From positions 376,121 to 440,120 of the forward strand of contig JAUZSP010000006.1 of assembly GCA_030949385.1 (NCBI GenBank): a stretch of 64,000 nt of DNA. The letters run 5' to 3'. This DNA is from Gammaproteobacteria bacterium (GTDB taxonomy: Bacteria; Pseudomonadota; Gammaproteobacteria; JAUZRS01). This document shows, in pieces, positions 1-10,085 of this stretch. Positions within the stretch are counted from its first letter, which is position 1; each line of letters begins with the position of its first letter. Made by a program: the position numbers and the translations under genes. The notes beneath the pieces were generated by a model that made no database searches, had not been told where the DNA came from, and saw nothing but the letters and a program-made list of their open reading frames with translations.

Positions 1-764
1 ATCCGAGCAATCAATCGCTCGATTACGACCGCAATTACTTGCGTCATCAGATCATGCCTCGGCTCAGTGAACGCTGGTTGGGGGCGGTGAAAACCCTCGC
101 TCGTGCCACGGAGCGGGTGGCGGAATCCAATGCGCTGTTGCAAGAGGTGGCGGTGGAGGATCTGGCTAAGTTGCAGCACAATTCAAGCTACGGAAAAGAG
201 AGTTTGCCGGTGGTGGCATTACACCAGCTCTCTTTGCCACGTTTGAACAATCTGCTGCGTTACTGGTTGGCGCAGTTGAACTTGCCCACACCGAGCCACG
301 CGCAGTTGCAGCGGGTGAGTGCTGAATTGTTGGTGGCGGCGCAGGATCGTCAGCCGTTGGTTCATTGGCCGGGCGTGGAGTTGCGTCGTTTTGATGGCCG
401 TATTTACGCCATGCCGCCGTTGCAAAAATGGGATGCAAGCCGACGTTATCCGTGGGATTTACAACACCCTTTGAGTATTGAAGGTCTGCCGGAGCCGTTG
501 CAGCCTGAGTTGTTGAGGGAGCTGGGGTTGGTGTTGCCTCGCGGTGTTTCTGTAACGGTCGCTTTTCGCCAAGGGGGGGAGGTGCTGCGTTTGGCGGGGC
601 GGGGCGTGAGCAAGCCACTGAAAAAATGGTTTCAAGAGGCGAAAATCCCCCCGTGGCAGCGCGAGCGTTTGCCATTGATTTATTTTGAGGATCAATTGGT
701 TGCGGTGATGATTAGCATGGAGTCCATGTTATCATGTGATTATGATTGTTTCTTTCAAAGATAA
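1..764 (+). CDS. tilS: tRNA(Ile)-lysidine synthase, C-terminal part (5' end outside window)
   Basis: The reading frame is open from base 3, so the gene starts before the window. TilS ligates lysine to C34 of tRNA-Ile(CAU), changing its decoding to AUA. The visible part is the substrate-binding middle and the C-terminal TilS domain: SLDYDRNYLRH near the start, then RYPWDLQ, LRLAGRGVSKPLKKWFQE and PPWQRERLPLIYFEDQLVAV, all typical of the family. The N-terminal PP-loop ATPase is not visible. pyrG downstream is a common gammaproteobacterial neighbour. The last 16 residues (SMESMLSCDYDCFFQR) do not look like TilS and are encoded by DNA that belongs to the following toxin-antitoxin block. A short TilS-like tail sequence reappears at 2112-2195, so the native 3' end seems to have been replaced by an insertion. 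Confidence 0.9.
   Translation, partial: PSNQSLDYDRNYLRHQIMPRLSERWLGAVKTLARATERVAESNALLQEVAVEDLAKLQHNSSYGKESLPVVALHQLSLPRLNNLLRYWLAQLNLPTPSHAQLQRVSAELLVAAQDRQPLVHWPGVELRRFDGRIYAMPPLQKWDASRRYPWDLQHPLSIEGLPEPLQPELLRELGLVLPRGVSVTVAFRQGGEVLRLAGRGVSKPLKKWFQEAKIPPWQRERLPLIYFEDQLVAVMISMESMLSCDYDCFFQR
716..728. promoter_or_regulatory. Inverted repeat before higB, possible HigA operator
   Basis: CATGGA-G-TCCATG is a perfect 6-bp inverted repeat 13 bases before the HigB start codon, at the junction where tilS-like sequence ends. HigA-type antitoxins bind such palindromes to repress their own operon, so this is a plausible operator; no binding evidence exists here. The repeat lies inside the altered tail of tilS. 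Confidence 0.35.
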
Positions 765-1035
765 GCCAACAGAAGACCTTTTTAACGGTGTTAATTCAAA
801 GTTGGCGCGCAAGGCTTGCCCTCAAACTTTATGGCGAATTGCGGCAAGAAAGTTGGATCAATTAGATTCAGTCCAAAATTTGGAAGAACTGAAAGTACCC
901 CCAGGCAATCGTTTGGAAGGCCTTTTTGGAGATAGGGCTGGCTCATACAGCATCCGTATTAACGAACAATATCGGATCTGTTTTTCGTGGGGTGAGTTTG
1001 GGCCAACCGATGTAGAAATAACGGATTATCATTAA
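742..1035 (+). CDS. higB: HigB-type toxin (RelE/ParE superfamily, PF05015-like)
   Basis: About 97 residues, typical for HigB. HigB toxins are ribosome-dependent mRNA endonucleases neutralised by HigA. Recognisable elements are the early SFKDKPTEDLF segment, LDQLDSVQNLEELKVPPGNRLE, and the C-terminal core GSYSIRINEQYRICFSW ending in VEITDYH, which matches the plasmid-maintenance killer family. ATG at 742 is preferred; GTG at 736 is an in-frame alternative and neither has a clear ribosome site. higA follows after 11 bases, so the pair is one operon with toxin first, the usual order for HigBA. Its codon use is AT-richer than tilS upstream, consistent with acquisition. Confidence 0.88.
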   Translation: MIVSFKDKPTEDLFNGVNSKLARKACPQTLWRIAARKLDQLDSVQNLEELKVPPGNRLEGLFGDRAGSYSIRINEQYRICFSWGEFGPTDVEITDYH

Positions 1036-1046
1036 AGGTGAAATAG

Positions 1047-1361
1047 ATGCGGATTCCAACAGATCGAGAGCCAACTCATCCGGGCGAGATGTTACGGGAG
1101 GAGTTTCTACTGCCAATGAACATCACTCAACGTGAATTGGCAGATGCACTCCATGTTCCTTATCAGCGTATTAATGAACTGGTAAATCAAAAGCGTGGGG
1201 TTACGCCCAGCACCGCTTTGCGTTTGTCAAAGTTTTTTGCTGTATCCCCTGATTTTTGGTTGACACTGCAAATGAGATGGGAGTTGTATAAAGCACAACG
1301 AATTGAGGAAGAAGAGATTGAAACAATTCAAGATTATAAGCATATGAAAAAAATGGCATAA
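1047..1361 (+). CDS. higA: HigA-type antitoxin (XRE/Cro-like HTH)
   Basis: A 104-residue antitoxin. The motif REPTHPGEMLREEFL followed by the helix-turn-helix ITQRELADALHVPYQRINELVNQKRGVTP is diagnostic of the HigA/VapI family, and LSKFFAVSPDFWLTLQ is the usual segment after the HTH. It binds HigB to block its nuclease activity and represses the operon through the HTH. The acidic, lysine-rich end (RIEEEEIETIQDYKHMKKMA) is normal for these proteins. It lies 11 bases after higB, and the second module starts only 4 bases after its stop. Confidence 0.92.
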   Translation: MRIPTDREPTHPGEMLREEFLLPMNITQRELADALHVPYQRINELVNQKRGVTPSTALRLSKFFAVSPDFWLTLQMRWELYKAQRIEEEEIETIQDYKHMKKMA

Positions 1362-1365
1362 ACCG

Positions 1366-1695
1366 ATGTGTTGGATGGGTCAAGTTTTAGCGATGACTAT
1401 TCTATGGCAAAATGTACAAATAAAGTTTTTAAATCTTTATTTGGCTGCACATCCCCGCTCAGGTGTGATTATGCAAGGCACTGGCGGTATTCGGAAGTTT
1501 CGCTGGGCATCTGGTAGCAAGGGTAAAAGCGGAGGCGTTCGAATCGTGTATTACTATCACAATGAAACTGTACCAGTGTTCCTTTTATCAGTATTTGGTA
1601 AAAGTGAGCAGGCTAATCTTTCTAAAGCCGAAAGAAATGAATTAGCTAAAATCATGCGAATCTTGGTTAAAAATTACGGTGATACCGATGTCTGA
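1366..1695 (+). CDS. RelE/HigB2-type toxin, second TA module
   Basis: A 109-residue protein. From residue 25 on it fits the RelE-like HigB2 group: YLAAHPRSGVIMQGTGGIRKFRWA, then KGKSGGVRIVYYYHNETVPVFLLSVFGKSEQANLS. The first 25 residues are unlike the family and no good ribosome site is visible. The start may be ATG 1393, or the 5' end may be degenerate. It begins 4 bases after higA and overlaps the next gene, whose ATG at 1688 lies within its last codons, so toxin and antitoxin are translationally coupled. Predicted to cleave mRNA on the ribosome; whether it is active is unclear given the odd N-terminus. Confidence 0.75.
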   Translation: MCWMGQVLAMTILWQNVQIKFLNLYLAAHPRSGVIMQGTGGIRKFRWASGSKGKSGGVRIVYYYHNETVPVFLLSVFGKSEQANLSKAERNELAKIMRILVKNYGDTDV

Positions 1696-1975
1696 ATTCT
1701 TTGAAAGTATTAAGCAGGGTTTAAACGAAGCAATAGATTATTCAACAGGAACTGTTTCTAAAGCAATTGTTCACGAGTTTAGTCCTGTTGATGTAAGGAA
1801 TATAAGAACTAAAATGGCGATGAGCCAAGTTGAGTTTGCTTCAGCGTTTGGGATTAGTGTCAGTACACTGCGGCATTGGGAGCGTGGCGATAGAGTTCCT
1901 CAGGGAGCAGCGTTGGTTCTTTTAAATGTGGTAGAAAAAGAACCCAAAGCTGTTCTAAATGCATTGGCTGGGTAG
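1688..1975 (+). CDS. XRE-family antitoxin of the second TA module (HigA2-like)
   Basis: A 95-residue protein starting at ATG 1688, overlapping the toxin stop codon in ATGTCTGA. The N-terminal arm (ALE-like helix region with YSTGTVSKAIVHEFSP) would cover the toxin. The second half is an HTH: VRNIRTKMAMSQVEFASAFGISVSTLRHWERGDRVPQ, typical of HigA2/MqsA-like antitoxins. It should neutralise the adjacent RelE-like toxin and autoregulate. Last gene of the inserted block; 343 bases of non-coding DNA follow before pyrG. Confidence 0.82.
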   Translation: MSEFFESIKQGLNEAIDYSTGTVSKAIVHEFSPVDVRNIRTKMAMSQVEFASAFGISVSTLRHWERGDRVPQGAALVLLNVVEKEPKAVLNALAG

Positions 1976-2111
1976 GTAAGTCTGGCTGTAATAGGGTCAA
2001 ATCCAACACTTAAGCGTTAATTTCTAAACCACAGCAGCGTGATCTTCCCCTACCTGATTCAACCACTTTAAGGAAGCCAAATCTCTTCCATAACAAACCT
2101 CACAGCAAGCG

Positions 2112-2195
2112 CCGATTTATCGTGAAGATCAATTGATCGCTGGGTTCAAACTCAGGCGGTCTGACACCCGTGCCTCGAAAAGTAAAAAACATTAA
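2112..2195 (+). pseudogene. Displaced remnant resembling the tilS 3' end
   Basis: In the frame of 2112, the codons read PIYREDQLIAG followed by 16 residues and a stop at 2193-2195. This matches IYFEDQLVAV at the end of the truncated TilS coding region (around 685-712), and the DNA over these 30 bases is also clearly similar. The simplest reading is that this is the original tilS tail, separated from the gene by the inserted toxin-antitoxin block. The match is short, so chance similarity is not excluded. The rest of the 1976-2318 gap shows no gene. Confidence 0.45.
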
Positions 2196-2232
2196 AAATC
2201 AATTACTTGATTTTACCAGTGTGTTTTTGAAA

Positions 2233-2261
2233 TTGTGCTTAAAGGCGCTTTCTGCTACGCT
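2233..2261 (+). promoter_or_regulatory. Candidate sigma-70 promoter for pyrG
   Basis: TTGTGC at 2233-2238 and TACGCT at 2256-2261 are separated by 17 bases and sit about 60 bases before the pyrG start. The match to consensus is partial; assigned by position and spacing only. Confidence 0.3.
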
Positions 2262-2285
2262 GCGCAGCGATTTTACAGCCCTTAA

Positions 2286-3950
<1,665 letters not shown>

Positions 3951-3953
3951 GCG

Positions 3954-4793
3954 ATGAAACTCTGTGGTATGGATGTGGGTCTGGATCAGCCGCTGTTTTT
4001 GATGGCAGGCCCTTGTGTGATTGAATCGGAAGCATTGGCGATGGAAACCGCAGGGCAGCTTAAAGAGATCTGTGAAAATCTCAATGTAGCCTTTATCTAT
4101 AAATCCTCTTTTGATAAAGCCAACCGCTCCTCCTTGAGCAGTTTTCGCGGCTTGGGCATGGATGCGGGGCTGAAGATTTTGCAGAAGGTGCGCCACGAAC
4201 TGCACCTGCCGGTGGTGACCGACGTGCATGAAGACACGCCGCTGGACGAAGTGGCCGAGGCGGTGGATGTGTTGCAGACTCCGGCCTTTTTGTGTCGCCA
4301 GACCAATTTTATTCAAGCCGTTGCCAAGACCGGCAAGCCAATCAACATCAAAAAGGGGCAGTTTATGGCCCCTTGGGACATGCAGAACGTGGTGGATAAA
4401 GCCCGTGCTACGGGCAATGAGAACATCATGGTCTGTGAGCGGGGGGTCTCCTTTGGTTACAATACCTTGGTCTCTGACATGCGTTCTTTGGCGGTGATGC
4501 GCCAAACCGAGTGCCCCGTGGTGTTTGATGCTACCCACTCGGTGCAGCAGCCGGGGGGGTTGGGTAATGTCTCTGGTGGTCAGCGTGAGTTTGTGCCGGT
4601 GCTGGCACGGGCGGCGGTGGCCGCTGGGGTGTCGGGTCTGTTTATGGAGACCCACCCTGATCCAGCCAAGGCCTTGAGCGACGGCCCGAATGCGTGGCCA
4701 CTGGATCAGATGGAGGAATTGCTGGAGACGTTGCTGGAGCTGGATCAGCTGGTGAAATCCCGCCCGATGCCGGAAACGGAGTTGATGAAGTAG
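3954..4793 (+). CDS. kdsA: 3-deoxy-8-phosphooctulonate (KDO-8-P) synthase
   Basis: A 279-residue enzyme that condenses phosphoenolpyruvate with arabinose-5-phosphate to make KDO-8-phosphate for the lipopolysaccharide inner core. Family hallmarks are [33 protein letters not shown], the PVVTDVHE segment, [11 protein letters not shown] and [11 protein letters not shown]. It begins 3 bases after pyrG and is probably co-transcribed with it, the normal order in gammaproteobacteria. Presence implies a KDO-containing LPS outer membrane. Confidence 0.98.
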   Translation: MKLCGMDVGLDQPLFLMAGPCVIESEALAMETAGQLKEICENLNVAFIYKSSFDKANRSSLSSFRGLGMDAGLKILQKVRHELHLPVVTDVHEDTPLDEVAEAVDVLQTPAFLCRQTNFIQAVAKTGKPINIKKGQFMAPWDMQNVVDKARATGNENIMVCERGVSFGYNTLVSDMRSLAVMRQTECPVVFDATHSVQQPGGLGNVSGGQREFVPVLARAAVAAGVSGLFMETHPDPAKALSDGPNAWPLDQMEELLETLLELDQLVKSRPMPETELMK

Positions 4794-4832
4794 CGTTGTA
4801 AACTGAATTTTAATTTTTTGCCCACAAGGTAA

Positions 4833-6158
<1,326 letters not shown>

Positions 6159-6167
6159 GTTGATCTT

Positions 6168-6482
6168 ATGAAAGCCAAAACGGCGGTTGTCGTCATCGCT
6201 TCGGTCATGTTGCTGTTGTTGTTCAGCTTGCAGTATCGACTTTGGGTGGGCGGCGGCAGTTTGGCGGAGGTCTGGCGTTTTCGTCAGAGCTTGGCGGAGA
6301 AGCAACAGCAGGTGCAACGCCTGCAAGAGCGCAACGCCATTTTGGCCGCTGAGGTAAAAGACCTCAAGCAGGGCGTGGGGGCGATTGAAGAACGCGCCCG
6401 TTACGATTTGGGTATGATGAAAGAGGGCGAGACCTTTTTTCAAATCATTGGCGATCCGCCAGAACAGTTATTTCCGCAGTAA
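6168..6482 (+). CDS. ftsB: Cell division protein FtsB
   Basis: A 104-residue bitopic inner-membrane protein of the divisome, which forms the FtsQ-FtsB-FtsL complex. The N-terminal membrane segment is TAVVVIASVMLLLLFSLQYRLW (residues about 5-25), then a coiled coil (RFRQSLAEKQQQVQRLQERN) and the conserved IEERARYDLGMMKEGETFFQ end. Located between eno and ispD, its standard place in gammaproteobacteria, in a tight same-strand series. Confidence 0.95.
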   Translation: MKAKTAVVVIASVMLLLLFSLQYRLWVGGGSLAEVWRFRQSLAEKQQQVQRLQERNAILAAEVKDLKQGVGAIEERARYDLGMMKEGETFFQIIGDPPEQLFPQ

Positions 6483-6488
6483 TTTTTT

Positions 6489-7199
6489 ATGTCAAAACAG
6501 ACCTTTTGGGCGCTGCTGCCCGCTGCCGGTGTCGGTAAGCGGATGCAGGCCGATTGCCCCAAACAATACCTACCGTTGTTAAATAAAACCGTGCTTGAAC
6601 AGAGCCTCGACTGTTTTTTAAGCCACCCCAAAATTAAAGGTGTGGTGTTGGTTCTGGGGCATGAGGATGGCTATTGGCCCGATTCGCCGCTGGCATCACA
6701 CCCTAAAATCAGACGTGCTAAGGGGGGGCAGGAGCGTTTTCATTCGGTCTTGAACGGTCTGAGTGTGCTTGCTGAGCAGGCGGATGAAAACGATTGGGTG
6801 CTGGTGCATGATGCCGCTCGTCCTTGTCTGCGCCGCGCGGATTTGGATCGTCTGTTGGCGGTCTTGGCTGAGGATGAGGTGGGCGGTTTGTTGGCTTTGC
6901 CGGTGCGCGATACGATGAAGCGGGCGACTTCGGATGGTGAGGTGAGTGAGACCGTGGATCGAGAGGCGTTGTGGCATGCGTTGACCCCGCAGATGTTTCG
7001 TTTGGGGGCGTTACAAGCGGCCATTGAGCAGTGCATCGAAGAGGGTCTTGCCATTACCGACGACGCTTCGGCGATGGAGCGGGTGGGTTTTCGGCCAAAA
7101 TTGATCGAGGGTTGTGAGGACAACATCAAAATCACTCGGCCACGGGATCTGCGTTTGGCGGAAATCTATTTATTAGAGCAACGAGGGGAGTTAGGTTGA
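6489..7199 (+). CDS. ispD: 2-C-methyl-D-erythritol 4-phosphate cytidylyltransferase
   Basis: A 236-residue enzyme of the MEP isoprenoid pathway. It transfers CMP from CTP to methylerythritol phosphate. The nucleotide-binding start [22 protein letters not shown], the [11 protein letters not shown] segment and the TPQMFR / [10 protein letters not shown] segments are diagnostic. Starts 6 bases after ftsB; its stop codon overlaps the ispF start. Confidence 0.97.
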   Translation: MSKQTFWALLPAAGVGKRMQADCPKQYLPLLNKTVLEQSLDCFLSHPKIKGVVLVLGHEDGYWPDSPLASHPKIRRAKGGQERFHSVLNGLSVLAEQADENDWVLVHDAARPCLRRADLDRLLAVLAEDEVGGLLALPVRDTMKRATSDGEVSETVDREALWHALTPQMFRLGALQAAIEQCIEEGLAITDDASAMERVGFRPKLIEGCEDNIKITRPRDLRLAEIYLLEQRGELG

Positions 7200-7681
7200 T
7201 GAAATTGCCACGCATCGGTCACGGTTACGATGTTCATGCGTTTGAAGAGGGGGCGTTTGTGATCCTCGGTGGGGTCAGAATTGCGCACACCAAGGGGCTA
7301 AAAGCGCACTCCGATGGCGATGTGGCGATTCACGCGCTTTGTGATGCGCTGTTGGGGGCGCTGGCCTTGGGGGACATTGGTCGCCATTTTCCCGACAGCG
7401 ATCCGGCGTTTAAAAATGCCGACAGCCGAAACCTGTTGCATCAGGTGATGGCGTTGGTGAAAGAGCAGGGCTATCGGGTGGGCAACGTTGATCTGACGAT
7501 TATTGCTCAAGCGCCGAAAATGGCACCGCACATCAACACCATGCGTCAATATTTGGCCGTTGATCTGGAAGTGACGCTTGCGCAGGTGAATGTGAAGGCG
7601 ACCACGACGGAACAGCTGGGTTTTACGGGACGTGAAGAGGGTATTGCGGCTCATGCGGTGGTTATGGTGTTTGCTGAGTAG
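7199..7681 (+). CDS. ispF: 2-C-methyl-D-erythritol 2,4-cyclodiphosphate synthase
   Basis: About 160 residues, normal for IspF, which cyclises CDP-methylerythritol 2-phosphate and releases CMP. The metal-binding DVHAFEEG segment, [34 protein letters not shown], and the end segment [22 protein letters not shown] are all present. ATG 7199 overlaps the ispD stop in TGATG, so translation is coupled; an in-frame TTG at 7196 is less likely. The housekeeping run ends here and AT-rich accessory DNA begins. Confidence 0.97.
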   Translation: MKLPRIGHGYDVHAFEEGAFVILGGVRIAHTKGLKAHSDGDVAIHALCDALLGALALGDIGRHFPDSDPAFKNADSRNLLHQVMALVKEQGYRVGNVDLTIIAQAPKMAPHINTMRQYLAVDLEVTLAQVNVKATTTEQLGFTGREEGIAAHAVVMVFAE

Positions 7682-7783
7682 CAGCTACTAATTTTGGCGT
7701 TGATTGGTTTATTCGCAATTGCTTAGTATTTTAATTAGTGATAATATTTGATGGGTTTGTTTTTAACATACGAGGATTTATAG

Positions 7784-9038
7784 ATGTCAATAGAAGAGAT
7801 TAAAACAGCAGTTGAAAAAATCCTGCCTAGACTTGAGTTGGTGAAAGGTAAAGGAGAAGAAGCGACAAAACAGGCTATGGTTTTACCGATGATTGAAGCT
7901 TTAGGGTATGATATTTGGAACCCCTCAGAAGTTTGTCCTGAATTTGAAGCAGATACAGCAGTAAAAAAAGAGTGGTCAAAAAGAAAAAGTTGATTACGCT
8001 ATTTTAATTAATGGAGTGCCAAAAATATTTGTCGAGGTTAAATCAATTGATGAAGATCTTGATGGCCATCATGGTCAATTAAAACGTTACTTTACATCAA
8101 CAACCTCAGTTTCTTTAGGGATATTAACTAATGGTATTGAATATAGGTTTTTTACGGATACGAGTGAAATAAATATTCAAGATGATTTACCATTTTTTGT
8201 TGCAGAATTGGATTCAATAGATAATGGGCTGGATATTTTAGCTAGATTTCAAAAGGATGTTTTTTCTGGTGAAGCCATAAGGGAATTTGCCACAGAGCTT
8301 ACCTACACTGAAAAAATGTATGATTTTTTGAAGCTTGAATTAGATATAAGGGATGGAGAATTAAGCGAGTCATTTATGCGTTGGCTGTTGTCATCTAAAG
8401 GTATGTGTGAAAGTAGGGTGACGGCTAATGTGGTTGATCATTTTAGGCCAATTGCAAAAGATGCGCTTCAGAAAGTGCTTAGGAGTATTGTTAGGCGCTC
8501 TGTTGCAGCGATTGATGAGGGAGTCTCATCCTCGCCAGTTGAGGATTGTCAGAAAGAAGATAATCCGAAAGATGTTGTGTCGTCACCTAATGATTCAGAA
8601 CAAGATGAGGTTGTTAAACCCTCAGGAAATAGAAAGGGGATTGTTACTACAGATATTGAGTTAGACAGTTTCGCTATCATAAAAAAGCAATTTGAAAGCT
8701 CATCCCTTTTTGATAAAGAGATTTATAATCCATCTATAAAAAAGATGTCTCCCTTGGAGCTTGGTTATAAAGATACCACTGGATATTTTGGTGTTTATTT
8801 TAACAAACCATCTTGGTGGATTGTGCGTTTATACTTGGAAGTTAAGGTGAAGTGGATTGCAATTAATATTGACCCAGAGGAAGGGAGAAAGTTAATGCCA
8901 TCTCATTTAGAGGTCTTACCAAAGAATTCTTTGGGTGATTTTAGAGTTAAAGTCAGTGGTATTGAGGATTTACATGCCTTGAGTCATTTGATTTTTGCGG
9001 GATTTGAAAAAACGATTCAAGATCGAATGACTAATTAA
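7784..9038 (+). pseudogene. HsdR N-terminal-domain-like nuclease gene, split by a +1 frameshift
   Basis: The first frame (7784-7993) encodes EEATKQAMVLPMIEALGYDIWNPSEVCPEFEAD, typical of stand-alone type I restriction HsdR N-terminal-like (PF13588-type) proteins, and stops at TGA 7991-7993. The sequence continues in the next frame as VDYAILINGVPKIFVEVKS, which supplies the Asp and ExK residues of a PD-(D/E)XK nuclease core, and runs to 9038. Removing one base from the A-rich run at about 7975-7988 restores a protein of roughly 415 residues. The C-terminal half (from about 8640) has an unrecognised domain containing KPSWWIVRLYLEVKVKWIAINIDPEEG. There is no methylase or helicase beside it. The DNA is AT-rich, unlike ispF, suggesting transfer. 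It is either a disrupted gene or a sequencing indel. Confidence 0.7.
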
Positions 9039-9070
9039 TAATTAGGGTGTCTGAGAGACTATTAATATGA

Positions 9071-9087
9071 GCCTTTAGAATAAAGGC
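9071..9087. terminator. Small hairpin after the nuclease gene
   Basis: GCCTTTA-GAA-TAAAGGC is a perfect 7-bp stem with a 3-base loop, followed by a T-rich stretch (cgtattatttta). It lies between the nuclease gene on + and a membrane protein gene on -, where a terminator is expected. The U-tract is imperfect. Confidence 0.4.
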
Positions 9088-9119
9088 CGTATTATTTTAC
9101 AGTGCAGAGGTGGGTGGGT

Positions 9120-9488
9120 TTAGAAACGATAGGGCAGTGCGAGGAAGAGTACAAACAGCGGCAGGTACCAGATTGTGGCCAGCAAAGACCAAACCAGCAG
9201 GCGCATGTTCTCGCTTAATGCATCACCCGTGGCAAACATCAGGGTGAAGAGCAGAATGTTCCATAAGATCAGCATAAATGCGTTTTCGATCAAGCTTTGC
9301 CAAGAGAAGATCAGCAGCAGCGCGAAAATATAACCCGCTGCGATATTGGTCACTTTCTCTGTGGTGCTGGCATCTGGATTTAGAAACAGCATGAAAAACC
9401 ATAAAACAACCGAAAGGCCAATAACACCCAGGAGAGGCATCAAGTAAGCTAAAAAAGCGGATCGTGTGTTGGTGTTTGAGCTGTCCAT
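9120..9488 (-). CDS. Small integral membrane protein, unknown function
   Basis: About 122 residues if started at the Met of MDSSNTNTRSAFLAYL, which removes an unsupported 14-residue extension. Four hydrophobic segments are visible: YLMPLLGVIGLSVVLWFFMLF, IAAGYIFALLLIFSWQS, FMLILWNILLFTLMFATG and LVWSLLATIWYLPLFVLFLAL. I do not recognise the family. It is transcribed divergently from the lipoprotein gene at 9570, with about 80 bases between the starts, so the two may share a control region. Confidence 0.6.
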   Translation of the reverse strand: MDSSNTNTRSAFLAYLMPLLGVIGLSVVLWFFMLFLNPDASTTEKVTNIAAGYIFALLLIFSWQSLIENAFMLILWNILLFTLMFATGDALSENMRLLVWSLLATIWYLPLFVLFLALPYRF

Positions 9489-9569
9489 TATGAATATCCT
9501 GTTAGGAAAAAAAGCTTGCCAGAGCACCATTTTCAGCTATGGTTAACAGACAGTATAAGGAGATTTACA

Positions 9570-10073
9570 ATGAGTTCAGAAAATTTATTTAACCCACTGA
9601 AAATTATCATGTTATTGATGTTCGCAACTTTTTTAGCCAGCTGTGGTGGTGATGGAGGCTCGACCATCAACACCAATACAGCAACCGATACCCTCAGCAG
9701 CCTATTTGAGCGTGAACTCAAAGGCTGCGCTTTGAACTGTCATTCTCCTGGCGGCAGTGAGGAAAATGGTCCTAATATGAGCACTAAAGAGACCTTTCGC
9801 ACTTCATTGGTCAATAAAAATTCTTTGGATTATCTATCGCCTCTCTGGATTAAAGGTTCCACATGCAGCCTTGCACTGAGTTTTATCAAGCCAGGTGATG
9901 CGGCTCAGTCGATGTTGCTGGCAACCTTTGTTCAAGCTCAGTCTGATATTTTGGCCGCAGCCACCAATTGCATTACCTCATATAACGTCCATGTTGCTAA
10001 TCGTGTGAGTTTGAGTGCGACAGGCATTGTTGATCTGACCTCATGGATCAATAAAGGGGCGCTGAACAATTAA
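9570..10073 (+). CDS. Lipoprotein with a cytochrome c-like domain and atypical CX3CH motif
   Basis: About 167 residues from ATG 9570, chosen because AAGGAG lies 9 bases upstream. A signal peptide ends in the lipobox LASC (Cys at residue 24), followed by GGDGG, so it should be a lipoprotein. The mature part has GCALNCHSPGG, then SFIKPGDAAQSMLLATF, an arrangement like small cytochrome c domains in which a heme site is followed by a KPGDPxxSxL segment. The heme motif here is C-A-L-N-C-H, three residues between the cysteines instead of two. Two further cysteines (GSTCSLAL and TNCITS) could form a disulfide. It starts a same-strand series with the AsmA-like gene 12 bases downstream. A non-heme structural relative is possible. 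Confidence 0.65.
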   Translation: MSSENLFNPLKIIMLLMFATFLASCGGDGGSTINTNTATDTLSSLFERELKGCALNCHSPGGSEENGPNMSTKETFRTSLVNKNSLDYLSPLWIKGSTCSLALSFIKPGDAAQSMLLATFVQAQSDILAAATNCITSYNVHVANRVSLSATGIVDLTSWINKGALNN

Positions 10074-10085
10074 AAAGCACATTGA

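Noticed and set aside
7970-7995. Programmed frameshift in the HsdR-N-like gene
   Set aside because: The A-rich run invites slippage, but a -1 heptamer would not restore the frame; a +1 shift (or -2) is needed and no stimulatory structure is evident. Indel or sequencing error is simpler.
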